A DNA stretch of 64,000 nucleotides from Shewanella sairae. Lineage in GTDB: Bacteria > Pseudomonadota > Gammaproteobacteria > Enterobacterales > Shewanellaceae. Below are positions 48,091 to 58,025 of this stretch, piece after piece. The first letter of the stretch is position 1. Every line of letters begins with the position of its first letter. The notes beneath the pieces are model-generated. The model ran no database searches. It was not told the origin of the DNA and saw only the letters and a list, made by a program, of their open reading frames with translations. The stretch covers positions 1 to 64,000 of the forward strand of contig NZ_JAKILT010000016.1 in the NCBI RefSeq assembly GCF_023283535.1, written 5' to 3'. The translations under genes and the position numbers were made by a program.

Positions 48091-49488
48091 TTGAAAAATA
48101 TACTTAATAATCAGACCGTAGCTAAATTTGGTTTTGTACTTTTGCTTTTTGTATTACTGCAGATCCCTTTATCTATGGTGAGTAACTTGATCTCAGAGCG
48201 CTCATATCGATTAGAAGAAGTACGAAACGAAATAGCCCGCAGTAGCACAGGTGAACAAAGGATTATTGGGCCTTTCATTAGCGTGAATTATACTGAAATG
48301 GTTAATCATGAAGGCAAACAGTATTTTACAGAGCACCATCAATACATTTTACCAGAAACCTTTGATTTCAATGCTGATCTGGAAAGCTATGCTAAATATC
48401 GGGGGATCTATCAAGCGCGGCTTTATAAAGCAGATAGTCGGCTATCGGGTACGTTTGACTTAAGCCCTTTAACACAGATTGCCGCAGATAAGATAAACAG
48501 TGTGTCGATGGTGGTGGGGGTTAGTGATAGTCGGGGCCTAATTAAGCTCAATAATATGACATTGGACGGCAAAAGTATTGAAATCCAGCCAGGCACCGGA
48601 CTCAATCAATTTGCCCAAGGTTTTCACACTAAGCTTGATTTAAGCCAACTGTTAACCCTGAGTGACAGACCGTTTAACAGACGTTTAGCTGATACTAAGC
48701 TGCAGCCACTAACTTTTGATTTTAATTTTTTATTGCAAGGCATGGAGTCGATACAAGTTAGCCCAATCGGTAAAGTTTCTAATGTTGAAATGAGCTCTGT
48801 TTGGCCGCATCCGAGTTTTACAGGGGATTTTCTACCGATTTCATCTGATATTTCTGATAAAGGCTTTAACGCCCAATGGGCTAGTAACAACTTTTCTTCC
48901 AATATTAGCCAGCTGTTTGAGCAATGCATGACAAATTCTGGCGCTTGCGCCGATCTAGACCGTAGGCTGATGGGCGTTGATTTAATAGAGCCGGTTGATC
49001 ATTACCTTAAATCCCATCGCGCTGTTAATTATTCACTATTGGTCATTACTTTAGTTTTTGCCAGCTTCTTTTTGCTTGAGTTGTTTCAAGCACGGCTAAT
49101 GCACCCAGTACAGTACGGTTTTGTAGGTTTAGCGTTAGCCTTGTTTTATCTATTACTGATCTCTTTAAGTGAACACCTTGGCTTTAATTGGGCTTATATT
49201 TTGTCTGCCATTGCCTCAACGGTTTTGCTGAGTATTTATGTCGGTGGCATGTTAGCAAACACAAAACAGGGCAAGCTGTTTGGGCTCTGCTTAATCGGGC
49301 TTTATGGTTTGTTGTTTGGATTGCTACAAGCTGAAAGCTATGCCTTGTTGATGGGAAGTCTATTGTGCTTTGCGATTTTGAGTTTGTTGATGCTACTGAC
49401 TCGACATGTTGATTGGTATGCAAAAAACGCAGAGCACTCAGTTATAAACAAAGACCTTCCGGCGAAGCTTGATAATGACAGTCAATAA
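48091..49488 (+). CDS. creD: CreD inner membrane protein
   Basis: The 465-residue protein has one N-terminal membrane segment, a large periplasmic domain of about 280 residues, and five to six membrane segments at the C-terminus, as in CreD. The family sequence SYRLEEVRNEIARSSTGEQRIIGP follows the first segment. The start is TTG with TTGGAGAA upstream. CreD is the main target of CreBC and affects envelope and beta-lactam responses; the biochemical role is unknown. Confidence 0.9.
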   Translation: MKNILNNQTVAKFGFVLLLFVLLQIPLSMVSNLISERSYRLEEVRNEIARSSTGEQRIIGPFISVNYTEMVNHEGKQYFTEHHQYILPETFDFNADLESYAKYRGIYQARLYKADSRLSGTFDLSPLTQIAADKINSVSMVVGVSDSRGLIKLNNMTLDGKSIEIQPGTGLNQFAQGFHTKLDLSQLLTLSDRPFNRRLADTKLQPLTFDFNFLLQGMESIQVSPIGKVSNVEMSSVWPHPSFTGDFLPISSDISDKGFNAQWASNNFSSNISQLFEQCMTNSGACADLDRRLMGVDLIEPVDHYLKSHRAVNYSLLVITLVFASFFLLELFQARLMHPVQYGFVGLALALFYLLLISLSEHLGFNWAYILSAIASTVLLSIYVGGMLANTKQGKLFGLCLIGLYGLLFGLLQAESYALLMGSLLCFAILSLLMLLTRHVDWYAKNAEHSVINKDLPAKLDNDSQ

Positions 49489-49930
49489 GATGCTGGTTAG
49501 CAGCATAAATGATAAACCGCTCGCGGTAAGCGAGTGTTACTTTGGCTTCAACCCTGTAAAGGCATTAATAAGCTTAAGTCTGTTATTCGTGCTGGTGTTT
49601 ATTGCAGTCTTTGTTCGAGATACGTTTATTAGACCGATACTCGGAGATGTGCTGGTCGTGGTGTGGTTATATTATTTACTGGCGAGCTTTTTAATCCTTA
49701 GACCTTGGACGATAATCTTGATGACGTTATCAATAGCTTTTAGTGTTGAGTTTGCCCAATACATTAAAGTACCTAAGTTACTTGGGATAGAACCTGGCTC
49801 TGTAATAGGTACCATTATGGGCGCGACCTTTGATTGGCTAGACTTAATCGCTTACATAACCGGGGCTGTTTTATGTATGGTGATTGAGCGAGTATTTAGC
49901 CGGAAAGTTACGTTCAAAACGTGTCGCTAA
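49475..49930 (+). CDS. DUF2809 family membrane protein
   Basis: This 151-residue product has four membrane segments and the DUF2809 signature (RDTFIRPILGDVLVVVWLYYL; SVEFAQYIKVPKLLG; GATFDWLDLIAYITGA). It overlaps the end of creD by 14 nt, so it is probably translated with it, with a TTG two codons upstream as another possible start. Function unknown. Belonging to the cre operon suggests an envelope role. Confidence 0.8.
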   Translation: MTVNKMLVSSINDKPLAVSECYFGFNPVKALISLSLLFVLVFIAVFVRDTFIRPILGDVLVVVWLYYLLASFLILRPWTIILMTLSIAFSVEFAQYIKVPKLLGIEPGSVIGTIMGATFDWLDLIAYITGAVLCMVIERVFSRKVTFKTCR

Positions 49931-49990
49931 ACACAACGCGCAAAAACTGAGCGGTAAAAAAACTGATAGTACTCATCAGTATAAAGATAA

Positions 49991-50018
49991 AACCTAGCCA
50001 ATATTGGCTAGGTTTTAT
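49991..50018. terminator. Bidirectional terminator
   Basis: AACCTAGCCAATATTGGCTAGGTT is a perfect palindrome, with an A-rich left side and T run right. It lies between DUF2809 and adhE. Confidence 0.85.
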
Positions 50019-50054
50019 CCGTTTAAGAGGCAATTCAATTAGCAGTACTGAGTA

Positions 50055-52670
50055 CTACTCATCGCGGTAATCATTGCCATAGTAGCTTGCTAACAAGACT
50101 TGCTTAAGCTCGGCAATGAGCGGGTATCTAGGGTTCGCCCCGGTGCATTGGTCATCGAAAGCATCTTCAGCTAACTCGTCGAGTTTGGCAATAAAATCGG
50201 CCTCGTTGACCCCCGCTGCTTGGATTGAGCATGGAATGCCAATCGTCTCCTTGAGCTCATCAATTTTTTTAATGAGCGCTTCGACTTTTTCTTCATCAGT
50301 AATGCCTTCGCCTATCGCGTCTTCCAGTTTTAAATATTCAGCAATCTTTGCGTAGCGGCAAAGTGCTTTCGGTCTATCATATTGACTAAATGCGGCCTGC
50401 TTGGTCGGCATGTCTGTCGCGTTAAAGCGGATCACATTGCTGATCAGTAGAGCATTCGCTAAACCATGAGCGAGGTGAAACTCAGCCCCTAGCTTGTGTG
50501 CCATTGAATGGCAAATACCTAAAAAGGCATTAGCAAATGCGATACCCGCAATGGTTGCGCCGTTATGAACCTTTTCTCTCGCGACTGGAGCATTGGCACC
50601 ATGCTCATAGGCATCGGGCAAGTGGGTAAATAACAAGTCTAGCGCTTGCAGCGCCTGTCCATCACTATATTCGTTAGCCATTACGCTCACATAGGCTTCT
50701 AATGCATGAGTGACTGCATCAATGCCGCCAAAAGCGGTCAGTGACTTTGGCATGTCCATCACCAGATTTGGGTCGACAATGGCCATGTTTGGCGTTAGCT
50801 CATAATCGGCGATAGGGTACTTCATACCCGTTTGTTCATCTGTGACTACGGCAAATGGCGTCACTTCCGAGCCTGTACCAGAGGTCGTTGGGATAGCCAC
50901 CATTTTGGCTTTTTTACCGAGTTTAGGAAATTTGTAAATCCGCTTAGTGATATCCATAAAGCGCAGGGCTAAATCGGCAAAATCAACATCGGGATGTTCA
51001 TACATGACCCAGATGATTTTTGCCGCATCCATAGGTGAGCCACCCCCGAGCGCTATAATCACATCCGGTTGAAAGCTGTGTGCTACTTTAGCGCCTTGCT
51101 TAACAATATGCATGGTTGGGTCAGCTTCGACTTCATAAAAGACTTCAGTCTCTAACCCTTGGGACTTGAGGATTTTAATGGTTTCATCGCAGTAACCATT
51201 ATTGAACAAGTACTTGTCGGTAACGATGAGCGCCCGTTTTTTATCGCTTAACTCCTCTAGTGCGATAGGTAAGCTGCCACGGCGGAAATAAATAGAAGAG
51301 GGAAGTTTATGCCACAACATATTTTCAGCTCGCTTAGCGACGGTCTTCTTGTTGATAAGATGACTTGGGCCGACATTTTCAGAAATTGAGTTACCGCCCC
51401 ATGAACCACAGCCTAAAGTGAGCGACGGCGCTAACTTAAAGTTATACAAATCGCCAATACCGCCCTGAGATGCAGGCGTATTAATTAAGATCCTGGCGGT
51501 TTTCATTCTAAAGCCAAATGCTTTAACTCTGTATGTTTGGGTATCTTGGTCGGTGTACAAACCTGAGGTATGGCCAATGCCGCCTAAGGTCACCAGTGCT
51601 TCAGCTTTATCGACCGCATCTTCAAAATCACTGGCGCGATACATTGCAAGTAGTGGGGACAGTTTTTCATGGGCAAACGCTTCTGCGTTATCGATATCAG
51701 TCACTTCGCCTATCAAAACTTTGGTCGAGCGATGGACGGTTATTCCTGCCATTTCAGCTATTTTAGCTGCACTTTGTCCGACGATGTCTGCATTTAGTCC
51801 GCCATCTTTTATAATCACAGACTGCATCGCTTTGGTTTCAGTTGGATTTAAAACGTAACCGCCATGGCTGGCGAAGCGCTGTTTTACAATATCGTAGATC
51901 TCATCAACCACGACAACGGCTTGTTCAGAGGCACAAACCACTCCGTTATCGAAGGTTTTTGACATCAATATTGAGCTTACTGCGCGTTTAATATCGGCGG
52001 TTTCATCTATGACAATCGGTGTATTACCGGCGCCAACACCAATGGCAGGTTTACCTGAAGAGTAGGCGGCTTTAACCATACCTGGGCCACCCGTTGCCAA
52101 GATCAGGTTAATGTCCTTGTGGGTCATTAACTGATTTGAAAGCGCGACTGAAGGTTCATCAATCCAACCAATAATATCTTTGGGCGCGCCAGCAGCAACT
52201 GCAGCTTCAAGCACAATACGTGCAGCCATAGTGGTTGACTCTTTTGCCCTTGGGTGGGGCGAGAATATAATGCCGTTACGGGTTTTAAGGCTAATCAGAG
52301 CTTTAAATATTGCTGTTGATGTTGGATTGGTCGTCGGAACAATACCGCAGATGATGCCAACGGGTTCGGCGATGGTAATCGTACCAAAAGTAGGGTCTTC
52401 AGCAAGAATACCGCAGGTCTTTTCATCTTTATATTTATTGTAAATATACTCAGAGGCAAAGTGATTCTTAATCACTTTATCTTCTATGACGCCCATGCGG
52501 GTTTCATTGGCAGCGACTTTTGCTAATGCTATGCGTGCGTCCGCAGCGGCGAGTGCTGCAGCGCGAAAAATGGTGTCGACTTGTTGTTGAGAGTAATTGG
52601 CAAATATTTGCTGGGCAGCCTTTACTCTCTCTATCAGCAGGTTGAGTTCTTGCTCATTTGATATTGTCAT
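50055..52670 (-). CDS. adhE: Bifunctional aldehyde/alcohol dehydrogenase AdhE
   Basis: AdhE reduces acetyl-CoA to acetaldehyde and then ethanol, using NADH, and forms long spirosomes. The 871-residue protein has an N-terminal CoA-acylating aldehyde dehydrogenase with the catalytic cysteine in NGVVCASEQ, and a C-terminal iron-dependent alcohol dehydrogenase with the nucleotide motif GGGSPMDAAK and iron-binding histidines in HSMAHKLGAEFHLAHG. It is a fermentation enzyme expected to be used under anaerobiosis. I saw no clear FNR box in its upstream region. Confidence 0.96.
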   Translation of the reverse strand: MTISNEQELNLLIERVKAAQQIFANYSQQQVDTIFRAAALAAADARIALAKVAANETRMGVIEDKVIKNHFASEYIYNKYKDEKTCGILAEDPTFGTITIAEPVGIICGIVPTTNPTSTAIFKALISLKTRNGIIFSPHPRAKESTTMAARIVLEAAVAAGAPKDIIGWIDEPSVALSNQLMTHKDINLILATGGPGMVKAAYSSGKPAIGVGAGNTPIVIDETADIKRAVSSILMSKTFDNGVVCASEQAVVVVDEIYDIVKQRFASHGGYVLNPTETKAMQSVIIKDGGLNADIVGQSAAKIAEMAGITVHRSTKVLIGEVTDIDNAEAFAHEKLSPLLAMYRASDFEDAVDKAEALVTLGGIGHTSGLYTDQDTQTYRVKAFGFRMKTARILINTPASQGGIGDLYNFKLAPSLTLGCGSWGGNSISENVGPSHLINKKTVAKRAENMLWHKLPSSIYFRRGSLPIALEELSDKKRALIVTDKYLFNNGYCDETIKILKSQGLETEVFYEVEADPTMHIVKQGAKVAHSFQPDVIIALGGGSPMDAAKIIWVMYEHPDVDFADLALRFMDITKRIYKFPKLGKKAKMVAIPTTSGTGSEVTPFAVVTDEQTGMKYPIADYELTPNMAIVDPNLVMDMPKSLTAFGGIDAVTHALEAYVSVMANEYSDGQALQALDLLFTHLPDAYEHGANAPVAREKVHNGATIAGIAFANAFLGICHSMAHKLGAEFHLAHGLANALLISNVIRFNATDMPTKQAAFSQYDRPKALCRYAKIAEYLKLEDAIGEGITDEEKVEALIKKIDELKETIGIPCSIQAAGVNEADFIAKLDELAEDAFDDQCTGANPRYPLIAELKQVLLASYYGNDYRDE

Positions 52671-52999
52671 AATCGCAATCCTGAAAAAATTTAGCCAAAC
52701 CGCGCTTGGCTAAATATTCTCCGGTGCTCTAGACTTCACTTTATGAATAAAAATTACACTTATCAAGGTCATTCTGCAGTGACTAAGACCACATTTTCAA
52801 CGAGAACTGTAATTTTATAACGATTATAACTTAAGGATGTTGCGGTTTAACGTCAATGTAAAGCGAGTGCAGCAAAACTATTATTCAAAGTTGTGATTTA
52901 GGATAGAAAATCTCATTTTTTGTTTTAAGGGTCATGAGTTAGAGTAGCGCCACATTTTTAATGAACAAATAACGCCTTGGGCGCGTTGAGGGTAAGACG
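52671..52999. other. Intergenic region between divergent adhE and marC-family genes
   Basis: These 329 bases hold no gene and should carry both promoters. The sequence is AT-rich and shows no large repeat or terminator. Confidence 0.6.
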
Positions 53000-53623
53000 T
53001 TGGATTTAACACTCTACGTTAAATTTTTTCTCGGCTTAGTTGCGATAATTAATCCATTTGGATTGTTACCAGTTTTTGTGAGCTTAACCAGTCACCAAAC
53101 CGAAGTTGAGCGTAACCATACGGGTAAAGTTGCAAACTTTGCTGTGGTAGTGATTTTGTTGGTAACGATCTTTGCTGGCCAACATATCTTGAACATGTTT
53201 AGTATCTCGCTGTCGGCTTTTAGAATTGCAGGCGGTACACTTATCGCGATTATTGCGATGTCGATGTTGCAAGGTAAGTTAGGTGAAGTAAAACGCAACA
53301 AAGAAGAATACCGAGAAGCCTCGGGTATGGAATCTGTCGCGGTTGTGCCATTAGCCTTGCCGTTAATGGCAGGTCCCGGTGCAATTAGTTCGGTTATCGT
53401 TTCAGCTGCTGAGCATAATAGCTTTGAAAACTTAATCGGCATGTCGATTACAGTGATCTTGTTTGGACTGCTTAGCTTTACTTTATTTAGAATGGCGCCA
53501 ATTATCTTTAAGATCTTAGGTAACACAGGCATTAACGTGATCACCCGTTTAATGGGTCTATTGATGCTGTCTATCGGTATCGAAGTGATTGCAGCCGGTG
53601 TAAAAGGCTTCTTCCCAGGATAA
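53000..53623 (+). CDS. MarC family membrane protein (YhgN-like)
   Basis: The 207-residue protein has six membrane segments and MarC-family landmarks: INPFGLLPVFVSLT in the first helix, ALPLMAGPGAIS in the middle, and NVITRLMGLLMLSIGIEVIAAG at the end. Family members are not proven transporters; the name MarC comes from an E. coli locus near marRAB and does not imply drug resistance. The start is TTG. A strong terminator follows. Confidence 0.88.
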   Translation: MDLTLYVKFFLGLVAIINPFGLLPVFVSLTSHQTEVERNHTGKVANFAVVVILLVTIFAGQHILNMFSISLSAFRIAGGTLIAIIAMSMLQGKLGEVKRNKEEYREASGMESVAVVPLALPLMAGPGAISSVIVSAAEHNSFENLIGMSITVILFGLLSFTLFRMAPIIFKILGNTGINVITRLMGLLMLSIGIEVIAAGVKGFFPG

Positions 53624-53662
53624 CTAACTTGTACTGATTGGATTGCTGCTTTAAAGCACAGT

Positions 53663-53691
53663 AAAAAGGCACTCAAACGAGTGCCTTTTTT
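53663..53691. terminator. Terminator between marC-family gene and dGTPase gene
   Basis: AAAAAGGCACTC and GAGTGCCTTTTT form a hairpin around AAAC, suited to both strands. Confidence 0.88.
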
Positions 53692-53712
53692 AGTTGTATT
53701 AAAATGAGCCCA

Positions 53713-55047
53713 TTAGAACTCGCAATTAAGCTCCATCATAGAGGCTGATTTGGCACTAAAAAGGTGTTGATGCAATCTAGCGGCAAATTCATCAGTCATA
53801 CCGGATATATAGTCGGCAATAACGCGATAGCTGTTTTCGCCTCCTTGCTCACTGGCGAGCCAACGTTCCCGAGTATTGAGTGGTAATAAGCGCTCAGGAT
53901 CTGAGATAAAAGCTTCAAACAGCTCCATTACTATTTGTTGGCCTTTATACTCGACCATTTGTATTTCAGGTTTGCGGATCACATACTTATAGACGAATTG
54001 CTTGAGCACATTGAGCGCTTCAGCAAAAGCGGGTTCTAGGGCCGCGTTATATCTTAATAGTGGCTCTTCAAACAAAGGGTTTTCTTGAATCGATATCGCC
54101 GTAACAAAACCATTTACTAGTGTGCCTATTGCATCTTTGCGCAGATGATGTTTGCTGGAAAACAATCTTTCGCTGATGGTGGTGAACTCGTTCTTTAACC
54201 AGTCGTCTTGGGTTTCTAGTAAAATTTGGGTGACATCAGTACGCCACTGCCCCTCATTAACAATGCCCATTACTATGGCATCTTCAAGATCGTGTACCGC
54301 GTAGGCAATGTCATCTGCCAATTCCATGATTGAACAATCTAATGACTTATAACGGGTGCGTTTGTGTTTAACACCTTCTACGTCATGGCTGGATAAAAAC
54401 AGTGCTCGATCATTTTCAGATAAAGGCGCAAGCACCCAATCTAAAATTTCAATGTCATCATCAAAAAGGCCTTTTACAGGAAGCCAATCACCTGGCTTTA
54501 ATTGCCTAAAATTGGCTACTGTCGGCTGTTCTTGGCGGCTGCAAAGTGCACTGAAGGACGCGGGATACTTTAGGATCCCAAGCAATGTTCTACGGCATAA
54601 GTTCATACCATAAAACTCAGTGTAGGGTTCTAACCGAGTTAATATACGAAATGTTTGGCCATTACCTTCAAAACCGCCTTTATCGCGCATCATATAGTTA
54701 AGCGCTATTTCGCCACCGTGACCAAAAGGTGGATGACCGATATCGTGGGCAAGACACAGAGATTCGATAAGGCTCATTGAATCAAGAAGCGGATTGTACT
54801 CAGGCTGTTTTTGTTTAATTTGAGCGCATATACCAGTACCGATTTGTGACACTTCTAGTGAATGAGTGAGGCGGGTTCGATAAAAGTCATTCATGCCGAC
54901 ACCGAGCACTTGGGTTTTAGCCTGCAGTCGTCTAAAAGCAGCCGAATGCAATATTCGGGCTCTATCACGTTGGTAGGGGCTACGATGATCGTTACGCCTT
55001 TGTTTGTCCTCGCCTAAGCGTCTTTCATTCCAAACTGCGTCTGTCAT
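53713..55047 (-). CDS. dGTP triphosphohydrolase-like HD protein
   Basis: An HD-superfamily enzyme that removes triphosphate from dNTPs, typically dGTP. The HD signature is [18 protein letters not shown] near residue 94, with an earlier histidine in [12 protein letters not shown] and a later aspartate in [16 protein letters not shown]. From the ATG at 55047, with AAAGGA 6 nt upstream, it has 444 residues; the ATG two codons earlier lies against the ribosome site. It precedes no operon partner after it, but yfbR lies directly upstream on the same strand, giving a pair of HD enzymes acting on deoxynucleotides. Confidence 0.88.
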   Translation of the reverse strand: MTDAVWNERRLGEDKQRRNDHRSPYQRDRARILHSAAFRRLQAKTQVLGVGMNDFYRTRLTHSLEVSQIGTGICAQIKQKQPEYNPLLDSMSLIESLCLAHDIGHPPFGHGGEIALNYMMRDKGGFEGNGQTFRILTRLEPYTEFYGMNLCRRTLLGILKYPASFSALCSRQEQPTVANFRQLKPGDWLPVKGLFDDDIEILDWVLAPLSENDRALFLSSHDVEGVKHKRTRYKSLDCSIMELADDIAYAVHDLEDAIVMGIVNEGQWRTDVTQILLETQDDWLKNEFTTISERLFSSKHHLRKDAIGTLVNGFVTAISIQENPLFEEPLLRYNAALEPAFAEALNVLKQFVYKYVIRKPEIQMVEYKGQQIVMELFEAFISDPERLLPLNTRERWLASEQGGENSYRVIADYISGMTDEFAARLHQHLFSAKSASMMELNCEF

Positions 55048-55065
55048 ATACATTCCTTTAATGGC

Positions 55066-55653
55066 TTAAAGCAGCTTATTAATATCGTCTAAATCAAGGG
55101 TAAAGCTGGGAATAAAGCATTCGATAAAATAGTTTACCGCAGGGTTTGGATCGTCCTTTAGTCTCTGTTCCAAGCGTTTCTGTGCAGTGTTAAATTCAGT
55201 ATTACCAGCACGCTTCTCTTCTAAACATTTAAGGTAGGCGCAAAGGGTGTCTGCTGATTTTACCAAAGCCTTGTACTCAACATCTGCGTACTCGCTGGTT
55301 AGCAGTGCCTGATAATCTTCTCTAAATTCTTCTGGCACCATCTCGAGGAGGCGTTGCTCGGCAATGGCTTCAATTTTTTTATATTCCGCCTCTATCTCTT
55401 TATTGAAGTATTTAACTGGGGTGGGTAGATCGCCGGTAATAATTTCGCTGGCATCATGATAGATAGCGATAGTAGCTGCTTGGTATGGGTCGTAGTTACC
55501 ATCAAATTTTTTGTTGCTAATAATTGCTAGCGCATGGGCAACCATAGAGACTTGTAGCGAGTGTTCTTGTACATTCTCAGTCCTAACGTTGTACATTAAC
55601 GGCCAGCGTTGAATTAATTTCATTCTAGCTAAATGGGCAAATAAGTGGCTCAT
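55066..55653 (-). CDS. yfbR: 5'-deoxynucleotidase YfbR
   Basis: YfbR removes phosphate from dNMPs. The protein has the HD site: [15 protein letters not shown] (metal histidine), [19 protein letters not shown] (HD pair plus substrate loop) and [11 protein letters not shown] (aspartate). The start at 55653 gives 195 residues close to the E. coli length of 199 and follows GAGG; an upstream start at 55674 is less likely. It is upstream of the dGTPase-like gene (18 nt gap), probably one transcript. Confidence 0.9.
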   Translation of the reverse strand: MSHLFAHLARMKLIQRWPLMYNVRTENVQEHSLQVSMVAHALAIISNKKFDGNYDPYQAATIAIYHDASEIITGDLPTPVKYFNKEIEAEYKKIEAIAEQRLLEMVPEEFREDYQALLTSEYADVEYKALVKSADTLCAYLKCLEEKRAGNTEFNTAQKRLEQRLKDDPNPAVNYFIECFIPSFTLDLDDINKLL

Positions 55654-55706
55654 TGCATGCCTCGTTGATAACAATTCTATTATTCGAGACTAGCATAATC
55701 GGCGTA

Positions 55707-55735
55707 TAAAAAAACGACCCGAAGGTCGTTTTTTC
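55707..55735. terminator. Terminator downstream of alaA
   Basis: AAAACGACCCGAAGGTCGTTTT forms a hairpin flanked by A and T runs. It lies between yfbR and alaA, and on the minus strand ends alaA. Confidence 0.85.
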
Positions 55736-55790
55736 TCGTTAAATTATTATAAAAAACAATTTAATGAATTACTTAACAAAAGCGATTTAG

Positions 55791-57005
55791 TTACTGCTTA
55801 TAATTTCCGAGGAAATCACCAAATTCTGATAGTGCTTTGGTTAACTCTTCTTTGTACGGCAGGAACACCACGCGTACGTGATCAGGTTCTGGGTAGTTAA
55901 ATGCAGAGCCCTGTACTAATAAGATCTTACGATCTTTTAGCAAGTCGAGCACTAAACGTTCATCATCGCGTAGGTTAAACTTCTTTTGATCAAGCTTAGC
56001 GAAGGCGTATAACGCACCCTTTGGTGTTTTAACGCTAACACCTGGAATCGAGTTAAGCATATCCACACAAGCATCACGTTGAACACGTAAACGTCCACCA
56101 GGTTGCACTAGCTCTTGAATGCTTTGATAACCACCTAAAGCTGTTTGAATAGCATGTTGGCTTGGTACGTTTGCACATAGACGCATAGAGGCCAGCATAT
56201 CTAAGCCTTCAACATAACTCTTAGCCGCTTTCTTGTTACCTGTAAGCATCATCCAGCCTACACGGAAACCTGCCGCACGATATACTTTTGAAAGGCCGTT
56301 AAATGTGACGGTTAAAATATCGTCAGACAAGCTTGCTGCAGGAATATGTACAGCTTCATCGTATAAAATCTTGTCGTAGATCTCATCAGCAAACAAAATC
56401 ATGTCGTTTTGGCGACATAGCTCAATTACTTCCAAGATCAGTACTTTTGAATACACTGCGCCAGTTGGGTTATTTGGGTTAATTAACACAATACCGCGGG
56501 TTCTTGGTGTGATCTTACTTTTGATATCTTCAAGATCTGGGAACCAGTCTGATTCTTCATCACAGCGGTAATGCTGTGCTTTACCGCCAGATAAATGAAC
56601 TGAAGCCGTCCATAATGGATAATCAGGAGAGGGTACTAGTACTTCATCACCACTATTAAGCAAACCTTGCATCGCCATCACGATAAGCTCAGATACACCG
56701 TTACCAATGTAAATGTCTTCGATGTCTACACCAAAGATCCCTTGTGATTGGTAATGTTGCACAATCGCTTTACGGGCAGAAAATAGACCTTTCGATTCAC
56801 AGTAACCTTGTGCGCTTGGCAGGTTTAAAATGACATCTCGAACGATCTCTTCAGGGGCCTCAAATCCAAATGGGGCAGGGTTACCAATATTCAGTTTAAG
56901 AATACGGTGACCTTCATCTTCTAGACGACGGGCTTCTTTATGTACTGGACCTCGAATGTCGTAACATACAGAATCTAATTTGTTGGATTTGATAATAGGG
57001 CGCAT
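55791..57005 (-). CDS. alaA: Alanine/glutamate-pyruvate aminotransferase AlaA
   Basis: PLP-dependent class I/II aminotransferase of 404 residues that makes alanine from pyruvate and glutamate. The N-terminus (DIRGPVHKEARRLEDEGHRILKLNIG) and PLP-lysine region (FNGLSKVYRAAGFRVGW) match AlaA closely, with NPNNPTGAVY for cofactor binding. It is a single gene with a terminator downstream. Confidence 0.92.
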   Translation of the reverse strand: MRPIIKSNKLDSVCYDIRGPVHKEARRLEDEGHRILKLNIGNPAPFGFEAPEEIVRDVILNLPSAQGYCESKGLFSARKAIVQHYQSQGIFGVDIEDIYIGNGVSELIVMAMQGLLNSGDEVLVPSPDYPLWTASVHLSGGKAQHYRCDEESDWFPDLEDIKSKITPRTRGIVLINPNNPTGAVYSKVLILEVIELCRQNDMILFADEIYDKILYDEAVHIPAASLSDDILTVTFNGLSKVYRAAGFRVGWMMLTGNKKAAKSYVEGLDMLASMRLCANVPSQHAIQTALGGYQSIQELVQPGGRLRVQRDACVDMLNSIPGVSVKTPKGALYAFAKLDQKKFNLRDDERLVLDLLKDRKILLVQGSAFNYPEPDHVRVVFLPYKEELTKALSEFGDFLGNYKQ

Positions 57006-57419
57006 CTACACCTCGAAAATGCTGAAAATACGAGCCAAACACTTCTTTGACTTTGTTGCAGGCACAATAGCTAAAAACAAACCACAAATAAAGGATTAAA
57101 TATCTAATTTAACGCAATAAAAAAGATAATGATCTTATTTTGATTGTTTTAAATACCTACATTTAGATGCTTATGCTTTTCAGGTTGCTTTTTTTAGTAC
57201 TTACTATCGAAAGGTGGGAGTAAGGCGTCATATAAAGCCTAAATTAGGATTTTGATGCTTGCGGCAGTTTTTTGCGCTGGTTTTAGCATGTTAGTCGGTT
57301 AGTTTAGCTATTTTGGATCGGAAGCGGATGTCATGGAAGCAAAGATAGTTCTGTCAGCTTGGTTTGCTGCGAGCATAAAAAAGCCGGCAAGTAGCCGGCT
57401 TTTTAAAACGAATTTAAAA
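57006..57419. other. Intergenic region between alaA and efp
   Basis: These 414 bases contain no convincing gene. They carry the alaA promoter region (AT-rich) and the efp terminator (57377-57405). No repeat was seen. Confidence 0.6.
57377..57405 (-). terminator. Terminator of efp
   Basis: AAAAAGCCGGC and GCCGGCTTTTT form a stem around AAGTA, placed just downstream of the efp stop on the minus strand. Confidence 0.9.
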
Positions 57420-57980
57420 TTAAACGCGCTTTTTGAACTCGTTAGTACGAGTATCAATTTCAATCATGTCGCCAGTCTTAACGAAGTCAGCAACACTTAG
57501 CGTACCGCCGCCAGTGATAGTAGCAGGCTTCATTACTTTACCTGAAGTATCACCACGAGCTGAAGGCTCAGTGTAAGTCACTTCACGTACTACTGAAGTT
57601 GGTAGTTCAACTGAAATTGCTTTGCCTTCGTAGAAAGTAACTTGACAGTTTTCTTCCATGCCATCAACGATGTATGCAGCAGCATCGCCTAGGTTTTCAG
57701 CTTCAACGTCGTACTGGTTGTATTCTGCGTCCATGAAAACATACATAGGATCAGCGAAGTAAGAGTAAGTACAGTCTAGACGCTCTAGAATGATGTCTTC
57801 CATCTTGTCTTCACCTTTGAAGGTGCTTTCAGTTGTAGAATCTTGTAGAACGTGCTTAAGCTTTAATTTAACGATAGCAGCGTTACGGCCAGAACGAGTT
57901 GTTTCAGTTTTTTGAACAACCCATGGGCTGCCATCTAACATGATCACGTTACCAGGACGGAGTTCATGAGCAGTTTTCAT
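57420..57980 (-). CDS. efp: Elongation factor P (Arg32 type)
   Basis: EF-P (186 residues) rescues ribosomes stalled at polyproline. The tip of the first domain reads TTRSGRNAA, with arginine at residue 32, so the modification must be rhamnosylation of Arg32 rather than lysylation of the lysine found in E. coli. The modifying enzyme EarP is encoded 45 bp upstream on the same strand. No epmA/epmB is seen in the window. Confidence 0.95.
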   Translation of the reverse strand: MKTAHELRPGNVIMLDGSPWVVQKTETTRSGRNAAIVKLKLKHVLQDSTTESTFKGEDKMEDIILERLDCTYSYFADPMYVFMDAEYNQYDVEAENLGDAAAYIVDGMEENCQVTFYEGKAISVELPTSVVREVTYTEPSARGDTSGKVMKPATITGGGTLSVADFVKTGDMIEIDTRTNEFKKRV

Positions 57981-58025
57981 TACACTATTTCCTATTTTAG
58001 GTTTTTTCTATTTAAACGTAGTATC

